Positions 35,554 through 44,670 of a stretch of DNA of 64,000 nucleotides are shown piece by piece. The position numbers and the translations under genes are program-made. Numbering within the stretch: position 1 is the stretch's first letter; every line of letters starts with the position of its first letter. The stretch comes from an uncultured Ectothiorhodospiraceae bacterium (GTDB taxonomy: Bacteria > Pseudomonadota > Gammaproteobacteria > Nevskiales > Oceanococcaceae): assembly GCA_937141935.1 (NCBI GenBank), contig CAKZQS010000045.1:109341-173340 (forward strand). Direction: 5' to 3'. The notes beneath the pieces are model-generated. The model ran no database searches. It was not told the DNA's origin and saw only the letters and a list, made by a program, of their open reading frames with translations.

Positions 35554-37002
35554 CTACAGCGGCACGACATCGAAGGACTCCGGCTGGTATTGCGACTCGG
35601 CCTGCAGCCGGATCGGCGTGTGCAGGAACTCCTGCATCTCGGCCAGCGCGCCGGCCTGTTCCTCGCGCAGCCGCTCGATGACCTCGGGGCTGGCCAGCAC
35701 GCGGTATTCGCGGCTGTCGAACTGGCGCGCGGTGCGCCGCAGCTCGCGGAAAATCTCGTACATCACCGTGTCCGGCGTCTTCACCGTGCCGCGGTGATTG
35801 CACACGCGGCAGGGCTCGCAAAGGATGCGCTCCAGGCTCTCGCGGGTGCGCTTGCGGGTCATTTCCACCAGGCCCAGCGGCGAGATCTGCGAGATGGTGG
35901 TCTTGGCGCGGTCGCGCGCCACGGCCTTCTCCAGCGCGGCCAGCACCTGCTCGCGGTGCGTCTCCTCATTCATATCGATGAAGTCGATGATGATGATGCC
36001 GCCCAAGTTGCGCAGCCGCAGCTGGTGGGCGATGGCGTGCGCGGCCTCCAGGTTGGTCTTGAAGATTGTCTCTTCGAGGTTGCGATAGCCGAGGTAGGCC
36101 CCGGTGTTGACGTCGACCGTGGTCATCGACTCGGTCTGGTCGAAGACCAGGTGGCCGCCGGATTTCAGCGTGACCCGCCGCTCCAGCGCCCGCTGCAACT
36201 CGTCCTCGACGCCGTAGAGGTCGAAGATCGGCGTGTCGGCGTCGTAGAGCTCCAGCCGCGGCGCCACCCAGGGCACGTAGTCGCGGGCGAAAGCCTCGCA
36301 CTGCGCGAAGGCACGCGGGTCGTCGATGCGGATGCGCTCGACCTTGGCCTCCACCAGGTCGCGCACGACCCGCGTGACCAGCGGCAAATCACTGTGGATC
36401 AGCGTGCCGGGCACGCCGCTGGAGGCCTTGCGGCGCACGTCCGACCAGCACTTTTGCAGGTAGGCCATGTCGTTGGCGATGTCTTCGGCCGTCGCCTGCT
36501 CGCCGGCGGTGCGCACGATGAAGCCGCCGGTGGCCTCGCTGTCGCTGGCCAGCCGGCCCACCTGGTCGCGCAGGCGCTCGCGCTCGGCCTCGTCCTCGAT
36601 GCGCGCCGAGATACCCACATGCACCGAATACGGCAGATGCACCAGGTAGCGCGAGGGAATCGTGATCTGGCCGGTCAGCCGGGCGCCCTTGCTGCCCAAC
36701 GGCTCCTTGATGACCTGAACCAAAATCGAGTCGCCATTGCGCAGCACGCTGCCGATGTCGGCGTCGTTGTCGTCGCCGCGGGCCAGGTCGGCCACATGCA
36801 GGAAGGCGGTGCGGTCCAGGCCAATGTTGACGAAGGCCGCCTGCATGCCGGGCACCACGCGCTCGACGCGGCCCTTGTAGATGTTGCCCAGGATGCTGCC
36901 GCGGTGGCCGCGCTGGATGTGCAGGTCCTGCAGCACGCCCTGCTCCACCGTGGCGACACGGGTCTCGTAGGGCGTGACGTTGACGAGGATCTCGTTACTC
37001 AT
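35554..37002 (-). CDS. rng: Ribonuclease G
   Basis: The S1 RNA-binding domain (RGHRGSILGNIYKGRVERVVPGMQAAFVNIG) opens the protein. The catalytic DNase I-like region has the metal-binding Asp pair in DVNTGAYLGYRN and IIIIDFIDM. The zinc-link cysteines appear as CEPC. At 482 residues it matches RNase G and lacks the long C-terminal scaffold of RNase E. It matures 16S rRNA and degrades mRNA. The start overlaps the maf stop (ATGA). Confidence 0.97.
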   Translation of the reverse strand: MSNEILVNVTPYETRVATVEQGVLQDLHIQRGHRGSILGNIYKGRVERVVPGMQAAFVNIGLDRTAFLHVADLARGDDNDADIGSVLRNGDSILVQVIKEPLGSKGARLTGQITIPSRYLVHLPYSVHVGISARIEDEAERERLRDQVGRLASDSEATGGFIVRTAGEQATAEDIANDMAYLQKCWSDVRRKASSGVPGTLIHSDLPLVTRVVRDLVEAKVERIRIDDPRAFAQCEAFARDYVPWVAPRLELYDADTPIFDLYGVEDELQRALERRVTLKSGGHLVFDQTESMTTVDVNTGAYLGYRNLEETIFKTNLEAAHAIAHQLRLRNLGGIIIIDFIDMNEETHREQVLAALEKAVARDRAKTTISQISPLGLVEMTRKRTRESLERILCEPCRVCNHRGTVKTPDTVMYEIFRELRRTARQFDSREYRVLASPEVIERLREEQAGALAEMQEFLHTPIRLQAESQYQPESFDVVPL

Positions 37003-37586
37003 GGGGTCGGCGCGGCACAGCCAAGCTCGCGAAGCAGGGCCTCAGTTTGACAGAGCGGCAGCCCCATGATTCCGGTGTAGCTGCCGTCCATGTGCGCAAC
37101 GAAGCGAGCGGCGCCCCCCTGGATGCCATAGGCCCCCGCCTTGTCGGCCGGCTCGCCGCTGGCGACGTAGGCGGCGATCTCCTCCATGGCCAGCGTGCGA
37201 AAGCGCACCTGCGAGTGCTGCACGAAGGCCTGCTGGCGGCCGTTGCGCACGGCCGAAACGGCGGTCATCACGGCATGCGTGCTGCCGGACAGCGCGGCCA
37301 GCATCGCGCGGGCGTGGCCGTCGTTGCGCGGCTTGCCCAGGATCTCGCCATCCAGCACCACGATGGTATCGGCCGCCAGCACGCAGGCCTGCGGCGCCTT
37401 GGCCGCCACGGCCGCGGCCTTCTCGCGGGCCAGCCGCTCGACGTGTTGCGCGGGGTCCTCGCCGGGCTGCGGGCGCTCGTCGATGTCGGCCGGCTGCACC
37501 GCGAAGTCATAGCCCAGCTGCGCCAGCAGTTCGCGGCGGCGCGGCGAGGCCGAGGCCAGCAGCAGGGGGCAGGAGGGCTCAGTCAC
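36999..37586 (-). CDS. maf: Maf-like nucleotide pyrophosphatase
   Basis: The signature LLASASPRRRELL is followed by the catalytic ADTIVVLDGEILGKP and the C-terminal YGIQGGAARFVAHMDGSYTGIMGLP. Such enzymes remove modified or non-canonical NTPs. I take the GTG start (VTEPSCPLLLAS), which aligns with the usual family N terminus and overlaps rlmH by 8 bp; an in-frame ATG at 37607 would add seven residues and enlarge the overlap to 29 bp. Neither has a clear ribosome-binding site. Confidence 0.93.
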   Translation of the reverse strand: MTEPSCPLLLASASPRRRELLAQLGYDFAVQPADIDERPQPGEDPAQHVERLAREKAAAVAAKAPQACVLAADTIVVLDGEILGKPRNDGHARAMLAALSGSTHAVMTAVSAVRNGRQQAFVQHSQVRFRTLAMEEIAAYVASGEPADKAGAYGIQGGAARFVAHMDGSYTGIMGLPLCQTEALLRELGCAAPTP

Positions 37587-38049
37587 GGTGATAAGGATGC
37601 CCGGCATTGATGGCGCTGGCGCGGTACAGCTGTTCCAGCAGCAGCACCCGGGCCAGCGCGTGCGGCAGCGTCAGCGGCGACAGGCTGAGCTGCTCCACCG
37701 CCTGCGCGCGCATCGCCTCGTCGTGCCCGTCCGGCCCGCCGATCAGCAGGCACAGCTGCGGGTATTCGCGATCCCAGTGCGCGACGCGGGCCGCCAGGCC
37801 GCGGCTGTCGTAGCCGCGGCCGCGTTCGTCCAGCAGCACCAGCGCCGCACCGGGCTCCAGCGCCTGGCGGGCGCGCTCGGAATCGGCGGCCTGCCAGTGC
37901 GCGGCCTCGGCCTTGCCGCTGCGGCGGGCCGGGGCAATCAGGTCCACGCGGGTTTTCCAGTGCCGGGGCAGGCGCTTGGCGTATTCGCGGCAGGCGGCCT
38001 CCGCCCAGTCGGGGCCGGCGTGGGCCAGCGCCAGCACCCGCAGCTTCAC
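37579..38049 (-). CDS. rlmH: 23S rRNA (pseudouridine1915-N3)-methyltransferase RlmH
   Basis: A 156-residue SPOUT methyltransferase with the SAM-binding segment LCLLIGGPDGHDEAM and the knot C terminus LARVLLLEQLYRASAINAGHPYHRD, which is almost invariant in the family. The GTG start (VKLRVLALAH) overlaps the rsfS stop (GTGA), as is typical for this gene pair. An open frame extends upstream but is only the read-through of rsfS. Confidence 0.96.
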   Translation of the reverse strand: MKLRVLALAHAGPDWAEAACREYAKRLPRHWKTRVDLIAPARRSGKAEAAHWQAADSERARQALEPGAALVLLDERGRGYDSRGLAARVAHWDREYPQLCLLIGGPDGHDEAMRAQAVEQLSLSPLTLPHALARVLLLEQLYRASAINAGHPYHRD

Positions 38050-38447
38050 GGCGCGGGGTCGGCGCCCGGCTCGGCCTCCGCGTCGGGGCCGCCCGCGGGC
38101 GGCTCGTCGCCGGTCCAGAGTTTTTCCAGCTGGTAAAAGGCCCGCGTCTGCGCCTGCATGATGTGCACGACGACGCCGCCCAGGTCCACCAGCACCCATT
38201 CGGCCTGGTCCAGGCCCTCGACGCCATGCGGCGGGTGTTCGGCCTTCTTCGCGCTCAGCACCAGGTTCTCGGCCAGCGACTTCACGTGCCGGTTGGAGGT
38301 GCCGGTCACGATCAGCATCCAGTCGGTCAGCGCCGTCAGCGGGCGCACGTCCAGGCAGCGCAGTTCGCGCGCCTTCATTTCCTCCAGCGCGTCGACCGCG
38401 AGCTTGAGCTCGGGCACCGCGTCGTCGGGAATCAGAAGCTCATTCAC
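38046..38447 (-). CDS. rsfS: Ribosomal silencing factor RsfS
   Basis: The 133-residue protein contains LDVRPLTALTDWMLIVTGTSNRHVKSLAENL and WVLVDLGGVVVHIM, which define RsfS. It binds ribosomal protein L14 and blocks subunit joining during starvation. The Gly/Ala/Asp/Pro-rich tail after residue 115 is an extension. It starts 9 bp after proA; nadD, which usually sits directly before rsfS, is missing here. Confidence 0.96.
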   Translation of the reverse strand: MNELLIPDDAVPELKLAVDALEEMKARELRCLDVRPLTALTDWMLIVTGTSNRHVKSLAENLVLSAKKAEHPPHGVEGLDQAEWVLVDLGGVVVHIMQAQTRAFYQLEKLWTGDEPPAGGPDAEAEPGADPAP

Positions 38448-38456
38448 AAAACTGGC

Positions 38457-39728
38457 TCACTCACGGATCTGGCCCTCGCCGAACACGATGTATTTCTCGC
38501 TGGTCAGCCCCTCCAGCCCCACCGGGCCGCGGGCATGGAATTTGTCGGTGCTGATGCCGATCTCGGCGCCCAGGCCGTACTCGAAGCCGTCGGCAAAGCG
38601 GGTGCTGGCATTGACCATCACCGAGCTGGAATCGACCTCACGCAGAAAGCGCATCGCCGTGGCGTGGTCGGCCGTGACAATGGCCTCGGTATGCCCGCTG
38701 CTGTACTGGCGGATATGCGCCAGCGCGGCCTCGAAGTCGTCGACGGCGCGGATGGACAGGACTGGCGCCAGGTATTCGGTGGCCCAGTCCTCCTCGCTGG
38801 CCGGCTGCATCTGCGCGTCGACCTCGCGGCAGGCGGCGCAGCCGCGCAGCTCCACGCCCTTCGCGCGCATGCCCTGGGCAACCGGCGGCAGCAGCTCCTC
38901 GAGGCGGCTGCGCGCGATCAGCAGCGTTTCCATCGTGTTGCAGGTGCCAAAGCGCTGGGTCTTGGCGTTGACGGCGATGTCGACCGCCATCTGCGCCGGC
39001 GCGGCGTCGTGCAGGTAGACATGGCAGATGCCGTCGAGGTGCTTGATGACCGGCACCCGCGCGCCCTCGCTGACGGCCGCAACCAGGCCCTTGCCGCCAC
39101 GCGGCACGACGACGTCGATGTATTCGGGCAGCGTGACCATCAGGCGCACGGCCTCGCGCTCGGTGAAGTCCAGCACCTGCACCGCAGCCTCGGGCAGGCC
39201 GGCGGCGCTCAGCGCCTCGCCGATACAGGCGGCGATGGCCTGGTTGGATTGCAGCGCCTCGCGGCCGCCGCGCAGCACGCTGGCATTGCCCGACTTCAGG
39301 CACAGCGCGGCGGCGTCGGCGGTGACGTTAGGCCGCGACTCGTAAATGATGCCCACGACGCCCAGCGGCACGCGCATGCGGCCAAGCTGGATGCCCGAGG
39401 GGCGGCGCGCGAGGTCACGGATGGCGCCCACCGGGTCGGGCAAGCCGGCGATCTGGCGTACGCCCTCGGCCATCGCGGCGATGCGCGCCGGGGTCAGCTC
39501 CAGGCGGTCGAGCAGGGCCGCGTCCAGGCCGGACTCGCGGCCGGCGGCCATGTCCTGGGCATTGGCCTCCAGCAGCGCGCCCTCGCGGGCGAGCAGCGTG
39601 TCGGCCAGGGCGTTCAGCGCGGCGTTTTTCTGCTGCGTGCTGGCCTTCGCGGTGGCCAGGCTGGCCTCGCGTGCGCGCCGGCCTATACCGGCCATGCGGT
39701 CGCGCAGCGCGTCGTGGGGAGCGTTCAA
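38457..39728 (-). CDS. proA: Gamma-glutamyl phosphate reductase
   Basis: The second enzyme of proline synthesis. Visible are [15 protein letters not shown] at the N terminus, [12 protein letters not shown], the nucleophile region [15 protein letters not shown] and the C-terminal [17 protein letters not shown] plus [16 protein letters not shown]. The start is unclear: a TTG that overlaps the holA stop (TTGA) gives 423 residues and an N terminus matching homologues, while the first ATG (39695) would make a protein clipped to three residues before the conserved IGRRARE. I prefer the TTG. In Xanthomonas-like genomes nadD occupies this position between holA and rsfS. Confidence 0.94.
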   Translation of the reverse strand: MNAPHDALRDRMAGIGRRAREASLATAKASTQQKNAALNALADTLLAREGALLEANAQDMAAGRESGLDAALLDRLELTPARIAAMAEGVRQIAGLPDPVGAIRDLARRPSGIQLGRMRVPLGVVGIIYESRPNVTADAAALCLKSGNASVLRGGREALQSNQAIAACIGEALSAAGLPEAAVQVLDFTEREAVRLMVTLPEYIDVVVPRGGKGLVAAVSEGARVPVIKHLDGICHVYLHDAAPAQMAVDIAVNAKTQRFGTCNTMETLLIARSRLEELLPPVAQGMRAKGVELRGCAACREVDAQMQPASEEDWATEYLAPVLSIRAVDDFEAALAHIRQYSSGHTEAIVTADHATAMRFLREVDSSSVMVNASTRFADGFEYGLGAEIGISTDKFHARGPVGLEGLTSEKYIVFGEGQIRE

Positions 39729-40747
39729 AAGGCTGTCAGCGTCGTGTCGTGGGGGGCCAGCGGGAGGCTTTGCGCGGCGGAGCCGCCGGCAAAGACGTGC
39801 ACGAAGTTTAACAACTCCTCCCAATATTCCGGCTCGGGGCGCGACTTGGCGGTGCGGTCCAGGCGGGCCATCGCGGTGTGCAGCCGCTGCAAGGTGCGCG
39901 GCGGCAGCCGGCGGCGCGCCGGCCCGAACAGGCCACTGCGGTTGCGCCAAACCCCGGCCGCGCTTTCCGAGGCGCCCTTGGCCAGCGCGATCAGGCTGCG
40001 CAGGTCGCGGGCCAGCGCGAAGTTCAGCAGCGGCGGCGGCGCCTGCTCGTCCCGCAGGCGCTCGGCAATGCGCCGCGCCCGGGCGAGGTCGCCGGCCAGG
40101 CAGGCATCGGGCAGCGCGAACACGGCGAAGCGGGCCGAATCGGCCACCGCGGCCTCCAGCGTGGGCTGGTCCACCGGCCCTTGCGGCGCCAGCATCGCCA
40201 TCTTCTTCAGATCCTGCGCGGCGGCCAGCAGCGCGCCCTCGGTGCGCTGCGCCATCCACTCGACGGCCTCCGGGGTCAGCTCCAGGCCCTCGGCGCGGGC
40301 CCGCTGCGCCAGCCAGGCCGGAATCTGCCCGGCCTCCAGCGCGTCGCCGCGGATCAGCAGCCCGCCATCGGAGACCTGCTTCATCCAGGCGGCCATGCGC
40401 GGCATGCGCTCGCAGTGCGCCACCAGCAGCAGTACCACATCGGCCGGCGGCTCGGCCAGCCACTGCTTCAGGAAGCGCCCGCCGGTGTGGCCAACCTTGG
40501 CCTCGCGCAGGTCCACCTCGAGGATCTTGCGGCTGGCGAACAGCGAACCGGCCTGGGATTCGGCGTAGAGCGCGTCCTCCTCCAGCCCGTCATAACGCAG
40601 ACGCTCCTCAAAGCCCTGCTCGCGCAGCTTGCCGCGCAGCGCATCGGCCGACTCGGTCACGAACAGGGGCTCATCACCCACCACCAGCGCCACCGGTGGC
40701 GGGGTGGCGGGCAGGCGGCGGGGCAGATCGGCGGGGCGCAAAATCAT
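39725..40747 (-). CDS. holA: DNA polymerase III delta subunit
   Basis: HolA opens the sliding clamp within the clamp loader. The 340-residue sequence shows [19 protein letters not shown] at the start, [41 protein letters not shown] in the lid region and [17 protein letters not shown] in the collar. It heads the minus-strand run down to tldD. The usual upstream partners lptE and leuS are not present; coq7 diverges instead. Confidence 0.94.
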   Translation of the reverse strand: MILRPADLPRRLPATPPPVALVVGDEPLFVTESADALRGKLREQGFEERLRYDGLEEDALYAESQAGSLFASRKILEVDLREAKVGHTGGRFLKQWLAEPPADVVLLLVAHCERMPRMAAWMKQVSDGGLLIRGDALEAGQIPAWLAQRARAEGLELTPEAVEWMAQRTEGALLAAAQDLKKMAMLAPQGPVDQPTLEAAVADSARFAVFALPDACLAGDLARARRIAERLRDEQAPPPLLNFALARDLRSLIALAKGASESAAGVWRNRSGLFGPARRRLPPRTLQRLHTAMARLDRTAKSRPEPEYWEELLNFVHVFAGGSAAQSLPLAPHDTTLTAF

Positions 40748-40813
40748 GCGCCCAATTTACCGCGTCGCGGCCGGCAGGGCTGCCGCAGGGCGCGGCCTGC
40801 GACCCCGCGCACG

Positions 40814-40846
40814 CCACCGGCAAGCCACCGGCAAGCCACCAGCAAG
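40814..40846. repeat. Three 11-bp tandem repeats between holA and coq7
   Basis: CCACCGGCAAG occurs at 40814-40824 and 40825-40835 and, with one change, at 40836-40846. They lie inside the 160-bp divergent promoter region of holA and coq7. Confidence 0.85.
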
Positions 40847-40907
40847 CTGCGGTGGATGCGGCCCTGCACGCCGTGGGACGGCCGGGGCGGCTGCTAAAAT
40901 GCCGGGC

Positions 40908-41573
40908 ATGAGTGCCGCCCCCCAAAGCCCCGCGATGTCGCCGATGCGCCGGCTGGATGCGGTGGACGACTGGTTCGGGCGCATCCAGACCCGGCTGGCC
41001 GAGGTCAGCGCCGCGCCTGACGCCAGGCCCGCCACGGCGACGGCCGAAGCCCATGGCCTGAGCCCGCGCGAGCGGCGCCTGTCGGCCGGGCTGATGCGAG
41101 TCAACCACGCCGGCGAGGTCGCCGCCCAGGGCCTGTACCAGGGCCAGGCGCGCATGGCCCGCAGCGCGCCGATCCGCGCGCACATGCTGGAGGCCGCCGC
41201 CGAGGAGCGCGCGCACCTGGAATGGTGCCGCGGGCGCCTGGACGCGCTGGGCTCGGCGCCGAGCCTGCTGGACCCGCTGTGGTACATGGGCTCCTATGCG
41301 CTGGGCGCCGCCGTGGCCCGGCTGGGCGATGGCGTGTCGCTGGGCTTTGTCAGCGAGACCGAACGCCAGGTCGAGGCCCACCTGCAGGGCCACGGCGACC
41401 GCCTGCCGCGGGCCGACGCGGCCTCGCGCGAGGTCGTGGCCCGCATGCAGGCCGACGAGGCCGCCCATGGCCAGGCGGCCCGCGACCGCGGCGGCATCGA
41501 GCTGCCGCCGCCGGTGCGCGGGCTGATGCGCATGACGGCCAAGCTGATGACCGGCTCGGCCTATTGGCTCTGA
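40908..41573 (+). CDS. coq7: 3-demethoxyubiquinol 3-hydroxylase (Coq7 type)
   Basis: A di-iron hydroxylase of the late ubiquinone pathway, 221 residues. Iron ligands lie in RVNHAGEVAAQGLYQGQ, EEERAHLEWC-like AAAEERAHLEWC, SETERQVEAHL and ADEAAHGQAA. The C-terminal AKLMTGSAYWL is conserved. The start at MSAAPQSP is preferred; an ATG 9 bp earlier and one 27 bp later are possible. It is followed 13 bp later by lrgA, so it may share a transcript. Confidence 0.94.
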   Translation: MSAAPQSPAMSPMRRLDAVDDWFGRIQTRLAEVSAAPDARPATATAEAHGLSPRERRLSAGLMRVNHAGEVAAQGLYQGQARMARSAPIRAHMLEAAAEERAHLEWCRGRLDALGSAPSLLDPLWYMGSYALGAAVARLGDGVSLGFVSETERQVEAHLQGHGDRLPRADAASREVVARMQADEAAHGQAARDRGGIELPPPVRGLMRMTAKLMTGSAYWL

Positions 41574-41586
41574 GCCCCAACCGGCC

Positions 41587-42024
41587 ATGATCGAAGGCCT
41601 GATCGGCCTGCTGGCCGCGCAGCTGGCCGGCACGCTGCTGGCCGCCCTGCTGGGCCTGCCGATCCCGGGGCCGGTGCTGGGGCTGGTGCTGCTGCTGGCC
41701 TACCTGCTGCTGCGCCGCGGGCCGCCGCCCGGTCTGAACCGCGCGGCGCAGACGCTGCTGGCCTATCTGCCGCTGATTCTGATCCCACCCTCGGTCGGCC
41801 TGATGGAGCACCTTCCGCTGCTGGCCCGCCAGGCCTTGCTGCTTGTCGCCGTGATCGTGGGCAGCACGCTGCTGTCGCTGGCCGTTTGCGGCTGGCTGGG
41901 CCAGCGCCTGCTGGGCCAGCACGCGCCCGGCGTGGGCGGCGAGCCTGCAAGCCCCGCCGCCGACCCCGACGCCGACCCCGGCGCTGACCCCGGCGCCAAC
42001 CCCGGAGGCCGGCAGGATGGCTGA
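41587..42024 (+). CDS. CidA/LrgA-family holin-like membrane protein
   Basis: Four hydrophobic segments within the first 115 residues, including GLPIPGPVLGLVLLLAYLL and PLILIPPSVGLMEHLPLL, which match the YohJ/LrgA family. LrgA and LrgB act together in murein hydrolase control or export of small molecules such as pyruvate. The C-terminal tail (DPDADPGADPGANPGG) is encoded by 12-bp repeats and has no counterpart in the family. It overlaps lrgB by 8 bp. Confidence 0.88.
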   Translation: MIEGLIGLLAAQLAGTLLAALLGLPIPGPVLGLVLLLAYLLLRRGPPPGLNRAAQTLLAYLPLILIPPSVGLMEHLPLLARQALLLVAVIVGSTLLSLAVCGWLGQRLLGQHAPGVGGEPASPAADPDADPGADPGANPGGRQDG

Positions 42025-42706
42025 GGACCTGCTGGCCGGCAGCGGCTTCGACCTGCTGCTGACGCTGCTGGCCTACCAGGCCGGCCTGTGGGCCTACCAC
42101 CGCAGTGGCGGCCACCCGCTGCTGCTGCCGGTGTGGGTGGGGCTGGTGCTGGTCGTCGCCGCCAACCTGCTGCTCGGGCGCAGCTATGCCGACTACGCCG
42201 CCGGCACCGCGGCGCTGCAGGCGCTGTTGGGGCCGGTGATCGTGGCGCTGGCCGTGCCGCTGTACCTGCATGGCGCGCCGATGCGGGCGCGGGCGGCGCG
42301 CATCCTGGGGCTGTGCCTGCTGACCGGCGTGGTCACGGCCGGCTGCGTGGCGGCGCTGGTCGCCACGCTGGCCCCGGCCGAGCCGCTGCTGCTGGGCAGC
42401 CTGCTGCCCAAAGCGGCCACCACACCCATCGCGCTGGAGCTCAGCGCCAGCCTCGGCGGCCTGCCGGCGCTGGCCGCCATCACGGTGATGCTGACCGGAG
42501 TGGTCGGCGCGATGGCCGGCCCGGGCCTGCTGGCACGCATCGGCGTCACCGACGAGGCCGCCGTGGGCTTTGCGCTGGGGGTGTCGGCACATGCCGTAGG
42601 CACGGCGCGCGCCTTCGAGATCAGCCCACGCTGCGGCGCCTGGTCGGCCCTGGGCATGGGCCTGACCGGCACGCTGCTGGCGCTGTTGCTGCCGCTGCTG
42701 GCCTGA
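42017..42706 (+). CDS. LrgB/CidB-family membrane protein
   Basis: A 229-residue partner of the preceding gene. Conserved LrgB stretches include LLGSLLPKAATTPIALELS, VVGAMAGPGLLARIGV and GFALGVSAHAVGTARAFE. Multiple hydrophobic segments are predicted. The ATG overlaps the end of the lrgA-like gene, so the two are translationally coupled. Confidence 0.92.
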   Translation: MAEDLLAGSGFDLLLTLLAYQAGLWAYHRSGGHPLLLPVWVGLVLVVAANLLLGRSYADYAAGTAALQALLGPVIVALAVPLYLHGAPMRARAARILGLCLLTGVVTAGCVAALVATLAPAEPLLLGSLLPKAATTPIALELSASLGGLPALAAITVMLTGVVGAMAGPGLLARIGVTDEAAVGFALGVSAHAVGTARAFEISPRCGAWSALGMGLTGTLLALLLPLLA

Positions 42707-42724
42707 GGGCCGCGGCCGGCCCGG

Positions 42725-42785
42725 CTCAGCTCCGCTCAATCTGGCTCAGCTCGGCCGGGCTCAGCCGGGCTCAGCCCGACTCAGC
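42725..42785. repeat. Phased CTCAGC repeats between lrgB and speD
   Basis: CTCAGC recurs at 42725, 42745, 42760, 42770 and 42780, spacing 20, 15, 10 and 10 bp, within GGCTCAGCCGGG-like units. The last copy overlaps the speD stop codon. There is no T-tract, so it is not a standard terminator for the converging genes. Confidence 0.7.
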
Positions 42786-43557
42786 CGGGCATGTTGCGGC
42801 CGTAGAAGATCTCCATGATCTCGTGCTCGACCCGCTTGCGGATCTCGCGCTGCTGCTTGGTGGACAGCTCGCGGTCGTCGTTGCCGAAGAGGTAGGTCGG
42901 CAGGTCCAGATCCCGCAGGCGCATCTTCGTGTGGAAGAAGTACTCCTGGTAGATGTTGACGTCGACCATGTCGTAGCTGTTGCGGATCTGCCGGTCCAGG
43001 TAGTCCTGGATCGAGGTGATCTTGTGGTCGATGAAGTGCTTGTGGCCGCGCACGTTGCGGGTGAAGCCACGCACCCGGTAATCCATGATCACGATGTCCG
43101 ACTCGAAGCTGTGAATCAGGTAGTTCAGCGCCTTGAGCGGCGAGATCAGGCCACAGGTGGAGACGTCGATATCGGCGCGAAAGGTCGAGATGCCCTTGTC
43201 CGGGTGCGACTCGGGGTAGGTGTGCACCGTGATGTGCGACTTGTCCAGGTGGCCGACCACCGATTCCTTGTGCGCCTCGTCCGGCTCCTCGCAGATCAGG
43301 ATCGTCACCGAGGCCCCTTCGGGCTCGTAGTCCTGACGCGCGATGTTCAGGATGTTGGCGCCAATGATCTTCGACACCTCGGTCAGGATGTTGGTCAGGC
43401 GCTCGGCGTTGTAGGCCTCATCGATGTAGGCGATGTACTCCTTGCGCGCATCCTCGTTCAGCGTGTAGCAGATGTCGTAGATGTTGAAGGACAGGCTCTT
43501 GGTCAGGTTGTTGAACCCGTGCAGCTTGAGCTTGTTGTTCATCGTCTTCTTCGCCAT
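42781..43557 (-). CDS. speD: S-adenosylmethionine decarboxylase proenzyme
   Basis: This proenzyme cleaves itself to form a pyruvoyl group and supplies the aminopropyl donor for spermidine. The cleavage site is Lys106-Ser107 in [33 protein letters not shown] and [18 protein letters not shown] are conserved. Length (258) is that of the E. coli type. Its codon choice contains more Lys/Asn/Ile than its neighbours, as is usual for this well-conserved protein. The ATG overlaps the OsmC stop by one base (TGATG). No speE is in the window. Confidence 0.97.
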   Translation of the reverse strand: MAKKTMNNKLKLHGFNNLTKSLSFNIYDICYTLNEDARKEYIAYIDEAYNAERLTNILTEVSKIIGANILNIARQDYEPEGASVTILICEEPDEAHKESVVGHLDKSHITVHTYPESHPDKGISTFRADIDVSTCGLISPLKALNYLIHSFESDIVIMDYRVRGFTRNVRGHKHFIDHKITSIQDYLDRQIRNSYDMVDVNIYQEYFFHTKMRLRDLDLPTYLFGNDDRELSTKQQREIRKRVEHEIMEIFYGRNMPG

Positions 43558-43985
43558 CAGCTGGCCTCCGGGGCGCGGTTCAACCGCCAGGCATGGGTGA
43601 TCTTGCAGCTCTGCTCCAGCATGCGGGCCGCCGAGCAGTACTTTTCGGCCGACAGCGCCACGGCGCGCTCGACCAGCTTGTCGCGCAGATCCTGGCCGCG
43701 CAGCACGAATTCCAGGTGGATGTGGGTAAAGACCTTGGGGTCCGTGTCCGCCCGCGTGCCGTCCACGATCACCTCGCAGTCCTCCACATCGGCGCGCGAC
43801 TTGCGCAGGATGTGCACGACATCGACGGCACTGCAGCTGCCCAGCGCGACCAGCAGCAGCTCCATCGGCCGCGGGCCGCTGTTGTCGCCGCCAAGATCCG
43901 GCGGACCGTCCACCCGCAGGCGGTGCCCGCTGCCGGTGTCCACATCGAAGGCCATGCCGCCGGCCCAGCGAATCCGTGTTTGCAT
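43557..43985 (-). CDS. OsmC family protein
   Basis: A 142-residue peroxide-reductase-like protein of the OsmC/YhfA type, with the two redox cysteines in [14 protein letters not shown] and [12 protein letters not shown]. Members reduce organic hydroperoxides or remain uncharacterised (YhfA). It is the first gene of a two-gene unit with speD, an arrangement found in Pseudomonas and Xanthomonas near crp and coq7. The start at [10 protein letters not shown] fits the family; codons upstream are intergenic. Confidence 0.9.
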   Translation of the reverse strand: MQTRIRWAGGMAFDVDTGSGHRLRVDGPPDLGGDNSGPRPMELLLVALGSCSAVDVVHILRKSRADVEDCEVIVDGTRADTDPKVFTHIHLEFVLRGQDLRDKLVERAVALSAEKYCSAARMLEQSCKITHAWRLNRAPEAS

Positions 43986-44147
43986 GCTGTCAACAATCCT
44001 TGCAGGGCGCGTGGCGGCAGACCGCCGTCGCGCCGGGGCGCGAATGGTACCCGCCTGCCCGGCGCCACGCATAGGCGGGGCCGCCCGCGGGCCCTGCGGG
44101 CGACAGCGGCCGGGGCGGCGGCCGGCGTGGCGGCCGCGCAGGCCGGC

Positions 44148-44549
44148 TCATGCCCGGGCCAACCAGTCGCCACTGGCGATGCGGCGGCCGCGCCGCGGCA
44201 AGGCGGCGACATAGCGGTACAGCCAGCACTGCAGCCGGCGCCCGTCCGCCAGCCACACGTAGCGGGCGCTGCGGCGGTATTCGCCACCCTCGTAGCGATC
44301 CAGCCAGGCCAGGGTCTGCTCGGGGCGGTGCAGGCGCAGCACCTCGCCGCGCACCCAGCCGTCCTGACAGCCGCCGCTGACCAGCCCCGGGTAGCTGCCA
44401 AGGTGATACAGCCGGCCGCGGGCACGCGCGGCGCCCAGCGGGCTGGCCTCGGCCGCCAGTCGCCGAGCCGCCGGCACCTTCGCCGCGGGCGAGCCCGCGC
44501 CGGCGGCCCTCAGGGTGCCGTAGACGAAGAGGCAGCGGCGGTCATCCAT
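44148..44549 (-). CDS. Gamma-glutamylcyclotransferase-like protein
   Basis: A 133-residue protein of the GGCT/AIG2 fold: the N-terminal LFVYGTLR loop binds substrate, and the glutamate in LDRYEGGEYRR is the expected catalytic acid. LYHLGSYPGLVSG and RGEVLRLHRPEQTLAWLD match the family. Likely reaction: cyclisation of a gamma-glutamyl amine to 5-oxoproline. It stands alone and diverges from a small membrane protein gene. Confidence 0.85.
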   Translation of the reverse strand: MDDRRCLFVYGTLRAAGAGSPAAKVPAARRLAAEASPLGAARARGRLYHLGSYPGLVSGGCQDGWVRGEVLRLHRPEQTLAWLDRYEGGEYRRSARYVWLADGRRLQCWLYRYVAALPRRGRRIASGDWLARA

Positions 44550-44670
44550 GCGCCGCAGTCTATGCGGCCCAACGGCCGAGCTCCCGGCCGGCATGACGGT
44601 CGGCACACCCGCTGGCCCAGCGCCGGCGCGCCGCGGCAGGCTGACAATCCGCTCGCCCCCTGGCCTGCCG

